Part shown: piece by piece, positions 1 to 5,940 of the stretch
Position numbering within the stretch: the stretch's first letter is position 1
Layout: every line of letters begins with the position of its first letter
Assembly (NCBI GenBank): GCA_020346805.1
Contig: CP070790.1
Coordinates: 1,651,435 to 1,658,483 of the forward strand
Source of the DNA: Planctomycetota bacterium
Lineage (GTDB): Bacteria; Planctomycetota; Phycisphaerae; UBA1845; PWPN01
Reading direction: 5' to 3'
Length of the DNA stretch: 7,049 nucleotides
Program-made: the position numbers and the translations under genes
Notes under the pieces: model-generated
Databases searched by the model: none
Seen by the model: the letters and a program-made list of their open reading frames with translations, nothing else
Told to the model about the DNA's origin: nothing

Positions 1-642
1 AAGAGTCGCTCCGTCGGGTATCAGCCGGGCAATATGACGGGCTATCTGTTGAATGGTCTCGTCGGGTTCATCCATCGGCCATTCAAATAAAGATTCGTCA
101 TGTTCAACTAGGTAGTTGATCTGATCGACGTGCAGGAAACTATCTCCCAGGATTCGGGGCATGTGGGAATTTACCTGAGCGATTACCATTTTGGCCGATT
201 CCACTGCCGACTTGGTGATGTCCACCGATACCCCGAGGCTGCAGTAGCCGTGTTCGTCCGGCGGGCTGATCATGATCAAGGCCACGTCAATGGCTACTCG
301 CCGGGATTTGAACAAACCCGGCACCTGGGAGAGAAAGATCGGTGTATAATCCGCCCGGGCTTCGTTGACCGCCCCTCGTACGCTGTTGCCGATGAAGAAC
401 GCGTTGGTTCTAAAGCGCGGGGCGTATTTGGGATCGGTATATGGCGCGACACCAAGGGTTAATACCTGCATCAGCTCGGCATCGGCGACCTTTTCGCAGG
501 ACTCCACCATGGCCCTGACCAGGGCCTGGGGTTCACCGCAAGCCGATCCGATAAACACCCGATCGCCCGGACCAATCTTCTTTAATGCCGCGGCGGCCGG
601 TACCATCTTGTCGGCACATCTTTCTCGCCATTGTTGGGGCAT
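1..642 (-). CDS. Acetyl-CoA hydrolase / CoA-transferase family protein, N-terminal part (partial)
   Basis: This frame is open from an ATG at 642 to the window edge with no stop: 214 codons, 3' part missing. The protein matches the N-terminal half of the acetyl-CoA hydrolase/4-hydroxybutyrate CoA-transferase family. Visible blocks are GDRVFIGSACGEPQ (26-39), VRGAVNEARADYTP (88-101), SPPDEHGYCSLGVSVD (126-141) and GDSFLHV (166-172). Family members move CoA between acyl-CoA and a carboxylate through a glutamyl-CoA intermediate; the catalytic Glu lies in the C-terminal half, outside the window. The family is usually about 430 residues, or longer when a GNAT domain is fused at the C-terminus, which cannot be judged here. 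The start overlaps the upstream ligase stop (TGATG, one shared base), with a GGAG eight bases upstream inside the ligase gene, so the two are probably translationally coupled. The acyl substrate is unknown. Confidence 0.92.
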   Translation of the reverse strand, partial: MPQQWRERCADKMVPAAAALKKIGPGDRVFIGSACGEPQALVRAMVESCEKVADAELMQVLTLGVAPYTDPKYAPRFRTNAFFIGNSVRGAVNEARADYTPIFLSQVPGLFKSRRVAIDVALIMISPPDEHGYCSLGVSVDITKSAVESAKMVIAQVNSHMPRILGDSFLHVDQINYLVEHDESLFEWPMDEPDETIQQIARHIARLIPDGATL

Positions 643-2807
643 CACTCAGTCTCCGAAAGAATAATCCTGGCATCGGCAATCACCGCACCTCGACCTTGGG
701 GATAAACAATCAGCGGGTTGATATCCAGTTCCTTGATTTGCGGATGATCGGTTACCAGTTGTGACAGTCGTAACAAACATTCGGCAATAGCCTTGACATC
801 TGAGGCCGGCTCGCCGCGTACCCCGCCGAGCAGCCGATACGACCGAATATCCTTGATCATTTCGTCGGCAACGTTATTCCGTATGGGGGCCAGACGGAAG
901 GAAACATCGCGGAGGGCCTCGGTATAGATGCCGCCCAGACCGAACATCAACAGCGGCCCGAAACGTTCGTTTCTGCTCATACCGATTATGATCTCCTTGC
1001 CCGGCGGCAGCATCTTCTGCACCACCACACCCCAAATCTCCACTTTGTCGTCCATCTTTTCGCGAACGGAATGAATCATCTCGTCGAATGCGGTGCGCAC
1101 GGATGATTCGTCGGTCAGGTTCAGCCGCACGCCTCCGATATCTGTCTTGTGCAGCAGCGTAGGACCGGAAATCTTCATCACCACCGGGTAACCGATTTCG
1201 CTGGCCGCCTCGACCGCCTCATCGACAGACTCGGCCAACTTATAAGGCACGATAGGAAAGCCGTAATGATTGACGACTTGAAGGGCACGTATCTCAACCA
1301 ATTGGTTTCGCCCGGCTACTGATTCATCGGCGAATATCTTGTCGACCGCTTTTCTATCGACTTCAAACTGACGGTAGTCGCTGATCGGCGAGCGTACCCA
1401 CTCGGCAAATCGGCATTTGGCCGACATGGCCCGCATGGCGTTCTCAGGAAACTGATAGGCCGGTATCCCATGCTCTTTCAACACCCTCACGCCGGGGGCC
1501 ACATCAACGTCGCCCATCAAGCAGGCAACAATCGGTTTTTCGCAGAAACCCTTCGTCTCACATACCACCCCGGCAATTTCCTTTACATCGGTCATCGCCT
1601 GAGGCGTAACCAGAATCATGACCTGATCCACACCTTCGTCGGCGGTAACCGCATCCAGAGCAGCACGGTACCGGTCATGTTTGGCATCGCCGATAACATC
1701 GACCGGATTCTTCAGGCTGCCGGTCGGCGGCATCTGAAACCTGAGCGATTTGAGGGTGTATTCCTGGAACTTGGAAAGTTGTAACCCGTTTCGGATGCAG
1801 GCATCGGTGGCCATTATCCCCGGGCCGCCGGCATTGGTAATAATGGCCGTTCGTCGACCGCTGCTTAGCGACGGCTCGGCAAACACCTCAGCCAGATCGA
1901 ACAGCTCTTCGACAGATTCGATTCGCAATACGCCGGCCTGCGAAAAAATGGCGTCATAAACTTCATCGGAGCCGGTCAACGACCCGGTGTGCGAGGCCGC
2001 CGCCGCCGCTCCTTCCTGGGTGCGCCCGGTCTTGATGGCCAGAATCGGTTTGGGATCGGCCCCGCGGGTTATGGCGAATGCAGTTTCCACAAACTGCTGC
2101 CCACTGGACAAGTCCTCGACATACATAAGAATGACTTTGGTTTTATTATCGGCGGCCAACGAACGCAGCAAATCGATCTCATTGATATCCGCCTTGTTGC
2201 CGAAGCTGACGAATCGGGAAAAACCGATCCCCCGGCCGTGAGCATAATCCAGCAGAGCGGCGGCCAACGCTCCACTTTGTGAAATCAATCCCATACAACC
2301 GGCCTGAGGTATGTCGCCGCCGAAGGCCGCATTCATACTCATCGCCGGGTCGGTGTTGATTATACCCAGGCAATTCGGGCCCAGAATGGAAAGACCTCGT
2401 TCGGCAGCGACGGCCTGTAATCGCTTTTCCCGTTTGATCCCTTCGCCGCCGATCTCCTTGAATCCTGCCGATATGACCACAAAGTGCCGGGTTCCCCGGT
2501 CGGCACATTCCACGATGGCCTTCTCGACCGCCGGTGCGGGCACGATAATCACCGCCAGGTCAACGCATTCATCGATGGCCGAAATATTTGGCACACACCG
2601 CATTCCCAGAATGCTTTTGGCTTTGGGATTGACCGGATAGATAACGCCGGCGTATTCGCCGAAAATCAGGTTACGCATAATTTCGTTACCTGCGGTACCG
2701 GCCCGCCGAGAGGCCCCCACAACGGCAATCGAGGAAGGACAAAATAATGGTTCCAGATCACGAACCGCCGATTCTTCAGCACTTTCTATCTTGTTAGTTC
2801 GGCTCAT
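642..2807 (-). CDS. ADP-forming acetate/acyl-CoA ligase (fused alpha-beta NDP-forming acyl-CoA synthetase)
   Basis: A 721-residue protein of the NDP-forming acyl-CoA synthetase superfamily. It catalyses acyl-CoA + ADP + Pi <=> acid + CoA + ATP, the ATP-conserving step of many fermentations, and is reversible. Domain order: CoA-binding Rossmann domain (about 20-150; VVGAS at 29-33, GPNCLGIIN at 143-151), ligase domain (about 165-300; ISQSG 175-179, FGNKAD 202-207) with the phospho-accepting His273 in ASHTGSLTGSD, a linker domain with NAGGPG (325-330), then a C-terminal ATP-grasp domain (about 500-721) with His553 in HKTDIGGV and ELDINPL (693-699). All key residues of the fused alpha-beta type are present. 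The protein stops right after ATP-grasp, so it lacks the GNAT domain of Pat-type lysine acetyltransferases, making a metabolic role likelier. The start has AGGAG nine bases upstream (2817-2821). Substrate (acetate, propionate or branched acids) cannot be read from sequence. Confidence 0.93.
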   Translation of the reverse strand: MSRTNKIESAEESAVRDLEPLFCPSSIAVVGASRRAGTAGNEIMRNLIFGEYAGVIYPVNPKAKSILGMRCVPNISAIDECVDLAVIIVPAPAVEKAIVECADRGTRHFVVISAGFKEIGGEGIKREKRLQAVAAERGLSILGPNCLGIINTDPAMSMNAAFGGDIPQAGCMGLISQSGALAAALLDYAHGRGIGFSRFVSFGNKADINEIDLLRSLAADNKTKVILMYVEDLSSGQQFVETAFAITRGADPKPILAIKTGRTQEGAAAAASHTGSLTGSDEVYDAIFSQAGVLRIESVEELFDLAEVFAEPSLSSGRRTAIITNAGGPGIMATDACIRNGLQLSKFQEYTLKSLRFQMPPTGSLKNPVDVIGDAKHDRYRAALDAVTADEGVDQVMILVTPQAMTDVKEIAGVVCETKGFCEKPIVACLMGDVDVAPGVRVLKEHGIPAYQFPENAMRAMSAKCRFAEWVRSPISDYRQFEVDRKAVDKIFADESVAGRNQLVEIRALQVVNHYGFPIVPYKLAESVDEAVEAASEIGYPVVMKISGPTLLHKTDIGGVRLNLTDESSVRTAFDEMIHSVREKMDDKVEIWGVVVQKMLPPGKEIIIGMSRNERFGPLLMFGLGGIYTEALRDVSFRLAPIRNNVADEMIKDIRSYRLLGGVRGEPASDVKAIAECLLRLSQLVTDHPQIKELDINPLIVYPQGRGAVIADARIILSETE
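651..654 (-). promoter_or_regulatory. Shine-Dalgarno site inside the upstream gene, deciding the CoA-transferase start
   Basis: On the minus strand GGAG lies eight bases before the ATG at 642, within the last codons of the ligase gene. With the TGATG stop/start overlap it supports this start and termination-reinitiation coupling. Confidence 0.6.
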
Positions 2808-2884
2808 AAAGCAAAACTCCTGCGAGATTACAAGCGGCCACTCACAGGTCTACCCGACCGGGTATGGATAAAAGTCCGCTAATT

Positions 2885-2928
2885 ATTAAAAGCTATCTTA
2901 CTATAGCACGCAATACAGTGATATGAAA
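2885..2928 (-). promoter_or_regulatory. Candidate sigma70-type promoter(s) for the ligase/CoA-transferase pair
   Basis: Two overlapping weak candidates read toward the ligase gene. One is TTTCAT (2923-2928), a 17-base spacer, then TATAGT (2900-2905). The other is TTGCGT (2908-2913), 17 bases, then TTTAAT (2885-2890). Each has a reasonable -10 but a poor -35. The AT-rich setting 80-120 bases before the start codon is suitable; neither is proven. Confidence 0.27.
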
Positions 2929-2985
2929 TAATAACAGTTCCATTGATTATCGAAATGCGTTATCCAGGCCTCGCGGCGTGCTATA
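2902..2985. repeat. 10-bp perfect inverted repeat, 64-bp spacing
   Basis: TATAGCACGC at 2902-2911 is the exact reverse complement of GCGTGCTATA at 2976-2985. The left arm overlaps the candidate promoter for the ligase gene. It could be paired operator half-sites or chance; no known binding motif is recognised. Confidence 0.4.
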
Positions 2986-3025
2986 CCGGCAGACTGTTTC
3001 TAGGAGAGGTGGTACGCAGTTTGGG

Positions 3026-3922
3026 TCACTCTTCGAAGAGATTTTCGTAACGACAGATCTTTTCTTCCAGCTTTTCGGAGATAGCAACAACGTCTTCTAT
3101 TTGCAAGTTCAACCACTGCAGTGCCTGAATGGGCGTACTTATAAATACCATTCCCACCGATGTGTAGCCTTTTAAGGCGGAAATATGATTGGCCACCTCA
3201 ACACAACGAACGATACCACTCCCCTCACCCTGATATTCCTGCGCTGCATGATGATGCCGAATGGCGGCACAAAACACGGGTGGGAAATTCCACTTTTCGG
3301 CAATTCGTGCCCCCAGTTGGGTGTGATCGAACCCCAGGATCTTTCTTTCCGTCTCCGTAAGTTTTGTTTTTTGATCCAGGCTTTCTATGACCTGACAAAA
3401 CTTCGAGTGGGCGTACTGATCTTCAAGAATGATGCCTATATCGTGCAGAAGGCCGGCCAAGTAGCAATCCTCGATACCTTTGAATCCCAAATGTTTGGCA
3501 ATTATTCGTGCGCATATACCCACAGATATCATGTGCCGCCAGAGCCCTTCCCGCCGATAGGTGCCGACAGTTTTATGTTCGCGGAAAATCCGAGCCACCA
3601 AGGCCGTAAAGGCCAGGTTGCGCACTTCAACAAATCCCAGAAGGCTTATGGCGTGATGCAGGTTTGTGACCTTCGAACTGAGGGCGTAAGCGGCGGAATT
3701 TACCGTTCGAAGTATACGCCCGCTAAGGGCGGGATCCGACTCGATGATTGATTTTAGGTCATCTATTCCCGCATTGGGATCGCCGGCAATTCCCTCAACC
3801 TTCATGGCTATCTCCGGTAGAGTGGATATATCCCTGATATCCTCCACCAGAGATTCCAAGGGGATTAATTGGTAATCAGTCGACCGAGTGTTTGAGATAA
3901 CTTCGGGAATAACTTCTTTCAT
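3026..3922 (-). CDS. HDOD domain-containing protein
   Basis: A 298-residue cytoplasmic protein with one HDOD domain (about residues 22-225) and no obvious membrane segment or output domain. Typical features are the N-terminal LPEIAMKV block (35-42), SDPALSGRILRTVNSAAY (62-79), ISLLGF (92-97) and GLLHDIG (157-163). HDOD proteins are relatives of HD-domain phosphohydrolases that often act as non-catalytic adaptors in signalling, motility or cell-cycle control. This one keeps many HD-like residues: His130, His160-Asp161, His200 and a His222-224 run. The position where the last metal-binding Asp would be expected appears to be Asn245, so catalysis is doubtful. The C-terminal 70 residues (about 228-298) are less conserved. 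The ATG at 3922 has GAGAG seven bases upstream (3930-3934). It is followed 218 bases later by the ligase gene; partner and ligand are unknown. Confidence 0.93.
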   Translation of the reverse strand: MKEVIPEVISNTRSTDYQLIPLESLVEDIRDISTLPEIAMKVEGIAGDPNAGIDDLKSIIESDPALSGRILRTVNSAAYALSSKVTNLHHAISLLGFVEVRNLAFTALVARIFREHKTVGTYRREGLWRHMISVGICARIIAKHLGFKGIEDCYLAGLLHDIGIILEDQYAHSKFCQVIESLDQKTKLTETERKILGFDHTQLGARIAEKWNFPPVFCAAIRHHHAAQEYQGEGSGIVRCVEVANHISALKGYTSVGMVFISTPIQALQWLNLQIEDVVAISEKLEEKICRYENLFEE

Positions 3923-3982
3923 TCAATTACTCTCGTTCGTTTGGTCACAACACCAGGCGATAATTTTCATACCCTGCTTTTT

Positions 3983-4004
3983 AAAAAATCGGCCCCCGGC
4001 GGGC
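3983..4004 (-). terminator. Intrinsic-terminator-like hairpin upstream of the HDOD gene
   Basis: On the minus strand GCCCGCCGGGGGC forms a four-base-pair all-GC stem (GCCC/GGGC) with a five-base loop, followed after CGA by six Ts. It ends about 60 bases before the HDOD start codon, so it would stop transcripts arriving from the right: the DUF4405 mRNA, a small RNA, or an attenuated HDOD leader. The stem is short, so efficiency is uncertain. Confidence 0.5.
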
Positions 4005-4024
4005 TGCTTCAAGGTCGATATAAA

Positions 4025-4058
4025 CGGCTTGGTATGGTCCACCAATCGTCCAAAGCCG
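4025..4058 (-). other. Stable RNA hairpin in the HDOD upstream region
   Basis: On the minus strand CGGCTTTGG pairs with CCAAGCCG (eight pairs, one bulged T). An alternative fold uses TTGGT with ACCAA inside a GGC/GCC base. It lies 20 bases before the terminator-like hairpin and is flanked by CGAT/ATCG. The two exclusive pairings would suit a regulatory leader, but no known riboswitch class is recognised. Confidence 0.35.
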
Positions 4059-4360
4059 CAAGGTTAAAATCGTGAACTCACTGCAATCCCGGACTAAGCC
4101 TCCCGAAACGATTTAATTAACTGATTAATCGACATCCTGGACAAATATATTGAACTAAGTTTGCAAAAATTAACGAATCATGGATAATTGTGGTGGATTG
4201 CAGACAACCATGCCAATTAGAAATATGATGTAGCAATTAAGGCTGTAATGAACAATTGTCATTTATGGGCCGAGTATCGAATATTGTAACACATACAAAG
4301 TCTGGTTCCATAACTTATTTTGGAAAGCCGGATGGCGGATTACATTCTAATTGAATCGTG

Positions 4361-4385
4361 ATTATATCGCGCGGTTTGTTGACAA
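4361..4385 (-). promoter_or_regulatory. Candidate -10 element (TATAAT) just after the DUF4405 gene
   Basis: A perfect TATAAT reads leftward at 4361-4366. The best -35, TTGTCA at 4380-4385, is only 13 bases away, which is too short for a normal sigma70 promoter. If active it would produce the transcript ending at the terminator-like hairpin at 3983. Confidence 0.22.
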
Positions 4386-4387
4386 AA

Positions 4388-5104
4388 TTATTCAGCCATT
4401 GTCGACTTTGTGCCAGTCTGATATTTGGCAACGATCTCGCGGACCTGGGTCAGTTCAAATCCGTATTGTCTTTTCAGGCGTCCGAGCCGTTCGTGCCGGG
4501 AAACTGTTTCAGGTAATCCAAGTTCCGAAAGTATGACATGTATTGGCACACCGGTAGTCGATTCGACCTCTCCCAAGGTCATTGACCCTCTGATAATATG
4601 ATCATCCCCGTGGTGTCCGGGCTGGGGTAATGGAACTTTTGATGCCGGTTGAGTCTCTTGCCCGACGACGTGGCCAACGGCCCCATGCGGGCCCTGTATC
4701 ATTTCCACATTTTCAACAGCCAGCCAGAAAAAACCACCGAAGATAACGATTAGACCGATAACAAAACCCGCACCATAAAGATTTTGGCTATGGCCTGAAG
4801 TTCCATCCGTCTTTTTTGCCGACAGGAGACGGCGGACGATAACACATACCCACGACCAGTGGAGAATAAGGTGAACAAGCAACAAAATCCCCAGGATGGT
4901 GGCCAACCAGAAGTGAATATCACCCCAATCGTGCCGGCCCATCCCCCATAATAAAAGCTGCCTGCCCTGACCGGGTCCATGACGATGTAACCCGCCGGTG
5001 CCGGGCGGCAGGATAAACCGGATCACCAAACCGGTGGCGATCATGCCCATCATGACCAGCAGGCTCACCAAATCTACCAGAAAATTGAGAGTACTTCGTC
5101 GCAT
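4388..5104 (-). CDS. DUF4405 domain-containing membrane protein (cytochrome b-like)
   Basis: A 238-residue inner-membrane protein from the ATG at 5104. The frame stays open upstream to about 5206, but family members begin with an MRRSTLNFLVDLV-type sequence, as here, and the extra residues look unlike protein. Three hydrophobic segments are seen (about 5-32, 62-94, 111-131). Between the first two is the family's RHDWGDIHFW signature. His58, His64, His78 and His82 in and before helix 2 could ligate heme, as in related cytochrome b561/hydrogenase cytochrome b families; that is inference. After a His-rich linker (139-169) comes a soluble module (about 170-227: TLGEVE, GVP, LSELGLP, ERLGRLKRQYGFE) like the one attached to some ferredoxin-type membrane redox proteins. 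The Shine-Dalgarno is weak (GGA four bases upstream). No redox partner gene is adjacent, so its role is open. Confidence 0.85.
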   Translation of the reverse strand: MRRSTLNFLVDLVSLLVMMGMIATGLVIRFILPPGTGGLHRHGPGQGRQLLLWGMGRHDWGDIHFWLATILGILLLVHLILHWSWVCVIVRRLLSAKKTDGTSGHSQNLYGAGFVIGLIVIFGGFFWLAVENVEMIQGPHGAVGHVVGQETQPASKVPLPQPGHHGDDHIIRGSMTLGEVESTTGVPIHVILSELGLPETVSRHERLGRLKRQYGFELTQVREIVAKYQTGTKSTMAE

Positions 5105-5117
5105 TGGATCCGCCCTT

Positions 5118-5145
5118 AGTGTACTTAGATATAAACGTGTATCAA
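5118..5145 (-). promoter_or_regulatory. Candidate promoter immediately before the DUF4405 gene
   Basis: TTGATA (5140-5145), a 16-base spacer and TACACT (5118-5123) face the gene. The -35 matches five of six bases and the -10 four of six. Transcription would start only about seven bases before the ATG, implying an almost leaderless mRNA, which fits the weak Shine-Dalgarno but lowers confidence. Confidence 0.22.
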
Positions 5146-5214
5146 CAGAGATTATTGCCCCCCGGGCGCGAAGAAAAGAAATTATCTCACCCACACCAAA
5201 CCACAAAATACCCT

Positions 5215-5226
5215 CAGGGTCTAAAT
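5215..5226. repeat. Right inverted end of the ISAs1 remnant, with 8-bp deletion
   Basis: CAGGGTCTAAAT equals the left end (CAGGG, CAATCGTA, TCTAAAT) with the middle eight bases missing. Both flanking blocks are exact, which argues this is a decayed terminal repeat. Confidence 0.5.
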
Positions 5227-5250
5227 ATATTCAAAATGACCAATTGGCAA
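5224..5250 (-). promoter_or_regulatory. Outward-facing promoter-like sequence at the ISAs1 right end
   Basis: TTGCCA (5245-5250; five of six to the -35 consensus) is followed by TATATT (5224-5229; five of six) with a short 15-base spacer. It reads out of the element toward the DUF4405 gene and could supply its transcription. Confidence 0.25.
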
Positions 5251-5258
5251 TCGGTGAT

Positions 5259-5567
5259 TCAATAATAACCGCAAGGCAATCTCGTCTTAAATACCCGGCA
5301 GAAGATCTGCAGCAGGTAACTGTCCTCCAGGGAGGACTTAAGGTGTTTTGCTTTGGCTCCGACTCTGACGAACTTATCTTGCCGAAGGGGGTTCAAAGCC
5401 AACCGACGAATGTGAGACAAGGTCTCGGCTGAGTGCCCCATTTTCTGTCGCAGATCGTTCTCGCGAAACGTCGCATCCAGCGATCAATGCAGCTTGGTTC
5501 GATCCATGCCCGGGGCGTCCTATTCGTTAAAAAAGCGCAACAGGCCACGCGGGTCTTCAATATCCAT
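5259..5567 (-). pseudogene. ISAs1-family transposase remnant (N- and C-terminus fused, two internal stops)
   Basis: One frame runs from the ATG at 5567 to TGA at 5259-5261, with in-frame stops at codon 16 (TAG, 5520-5522) and codon 28 (TGA, 5484-5486, which looks like a mutated Trp codon). The start, MDIEDPRGLLRFFNE then MDRTKLH, resembles the N-terminal domain that precedes the DDE domain in ISAs1 transposases. The rest, from SLDATFREND through HIRRLALNPLRQDK and AKHLKSSLEDSYLLQIF, matches the C-terminal end of the family (LHW.LD.TFRED, RR.ALN.L, AKRL...DDDYLL). The catalytic core is absent. The join falls at the LH residues, where both ends of the parent gene would share CTGCAT-like sequence, suggesting deletion by microhomology. 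It encodes no functional enzyme. Confidence 0.82.
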
Positions 5568-5695
5568 GTCGCTGCTAACGGTTTGCGTTGAATGTGAGGC
5601 CCCACGACATAACAGATAGCCAACTTAACAACATGACGCGCAGCGCGCAACACTAACCGGCACCGAATTGGACAAATCCCCGTAAAATAACTCAC

Positions 5696-5791
5696 TCAAC
5701 AAGATGATTTAGATACGATTGCCCTGTGCCGGAGTTGAGCCTGGATCCTGCCCTTGCGTTGAGCCAAATTTTGATGCCTACACTTATTCAC
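5696..5791 (-). pseudogene. 5' fragment of a gene cut off by the ISAs1 remnant (possible transposase start)
   Basis: A GTG at 5791 has a perfect AGGAGG eight bases upstream (5800-5805). It opens a 31-codon frame that ends at TGA (5696-5698). The first 21 codons lie outside the ISAs1 remnant; the rest read into its left end, so the original gene was probably longer. The visible residues, VNKCRHQNLAQRKGRIQAQLR, are very basic and resemble the LAxRKxRI start seen in some IS1380-type transposases, but the stretch is too short to assign. No continuation is found on the far side of the element. It may be a real small ORF, but a truncated gene in nested mobile-element debris is more likely. Confidence 0.35.
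5707..5726. repeat. Left inverted end of the ISAs1 remnant
   Basis: On the minus strand the 20 bases starting at 5726 begin CAGGGCAATCGTA and end TCTAAAT. CAGGG-type termini are typical of ISAs1 elements, and the partner at 5215 shares both outer and inner blocks. Confidence 0.55.
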
Positions 5792-5846
5792 TTGAAATGC
5801 CTCCTTGCATATAAGAGTCATGGTTTATCAATATCTCTATATGCGC

Positions 5847-5879
5847 AAAAAAAAAGGCATTTCGAGTACTTATTTTTTT
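5847..5879. terminator. Weak AT-rich hairpin between the YchF-like gene and the IS debris
   Basis: A run of nine As (5847-5855) and a run of seven Ts (5873-5879) flank GGCATTTCGAGTACTT and can pair as an AT-rich stem closed by one G-C pair. It could act as a weak terminator in either direction, about 60 bases after the YchF-like stop. No better terminator is visible; low GC in the stem makes this tentative. Confidence 0.28.
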
Positions 5880-5940
5880 AGACAACTATGCGAAAATCTT
5901 ACCAAGTTCGCTTGTTCAAGGGCCAGTGCAAAAGCGATTA

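Larger units (their letters stand above)
3923..4387. other. Intergenic region with structured leader or possible small RNA
   Basis: There is no supportable protein gene; only tiny ORFs under 30 codons without ribosome binding sites. The half nearest the DUF4405 gene (about 4090-4390) is AT-rich. The half nearest the HDOD gene carries a hairpin (4025-4058) and a terminator-like structure (3983-4004) on the minus strand. A perfect TATAAT (4361-4366) sits at the upstream end. The region could be an attenuated 5' leader of the HDOD gene, a free-standing small RNA, or the end of the DUF4405 transcript. Confidence 0.5.
5215..5726 (-). mobile_element. Internally deleted ISAs1-family insertion sequence (512-bp, MITE-like)
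   Basis: The element is bounded by CAGGG-starting inverted ends at 5215 and 5726 and contains a degenerate transposase reading leftward. The coding remnant joins the first about 27 codons of an ISAs1 transposase directly to its last about 74 codons, so the central DDE catalytic core is gone. Intact ISAs1 elements are about 1.2-1.3 kb, so roughly 700-800 bp are missing. The element could move only if supplied with transposase in trans. No 8-10 bp target duplication is seen at the proposed ends, so one border may have been rearranged. It sits about 110 bases upstream of the DUF4405 start and may have separated that gene from its original promoter. Confidence 0.6.

Noticed and set aside
130..664. 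Two overlapping plus-strand open frames at the left edge
   Set aside because: Both are antisense to the CoA-transferase gene, whose motifs are clear on the minus strand.
3185..3751. A 188-codon plus-strand open frame
   Set aside because: It is antisense to the HDOD gene, which has clear domain motifs; the plus-strand translation shows no recognisable features.
3990..4110. c-di-GMP (GEMM) riboswitch or SRP RNA ahead of the HDOD gene
   Set aside because: AAGCAGCC and a GCGGC stem look superficially similar, but the conserved GEMM core and the SRP tetraloop/asymmetric loop sequences are absent.
4199..4215. Sigma54-like sequence TGGCATGGTTGTCTGCA on the minus strand
   Set aside because: The GG and GC elements are 11 bases apart instead of 10, so the spacing is wrong for sigma54.
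5105..5206. Longer N-terminus for the DUF4405 protein (34 extra residues)
   Set aside because: The extension needs a TTG start with no clear ribosome binding site, is not like the family N-terminus, and starts at the edge of the IS remnant.
5393..5695. A 100-codon minus-strand open frame
   Set aside because: It overlaps the ISAs1 remnant in another frame, spans both noncoding and coding parts of the element, has no ribosome binding site and no family resemblance.
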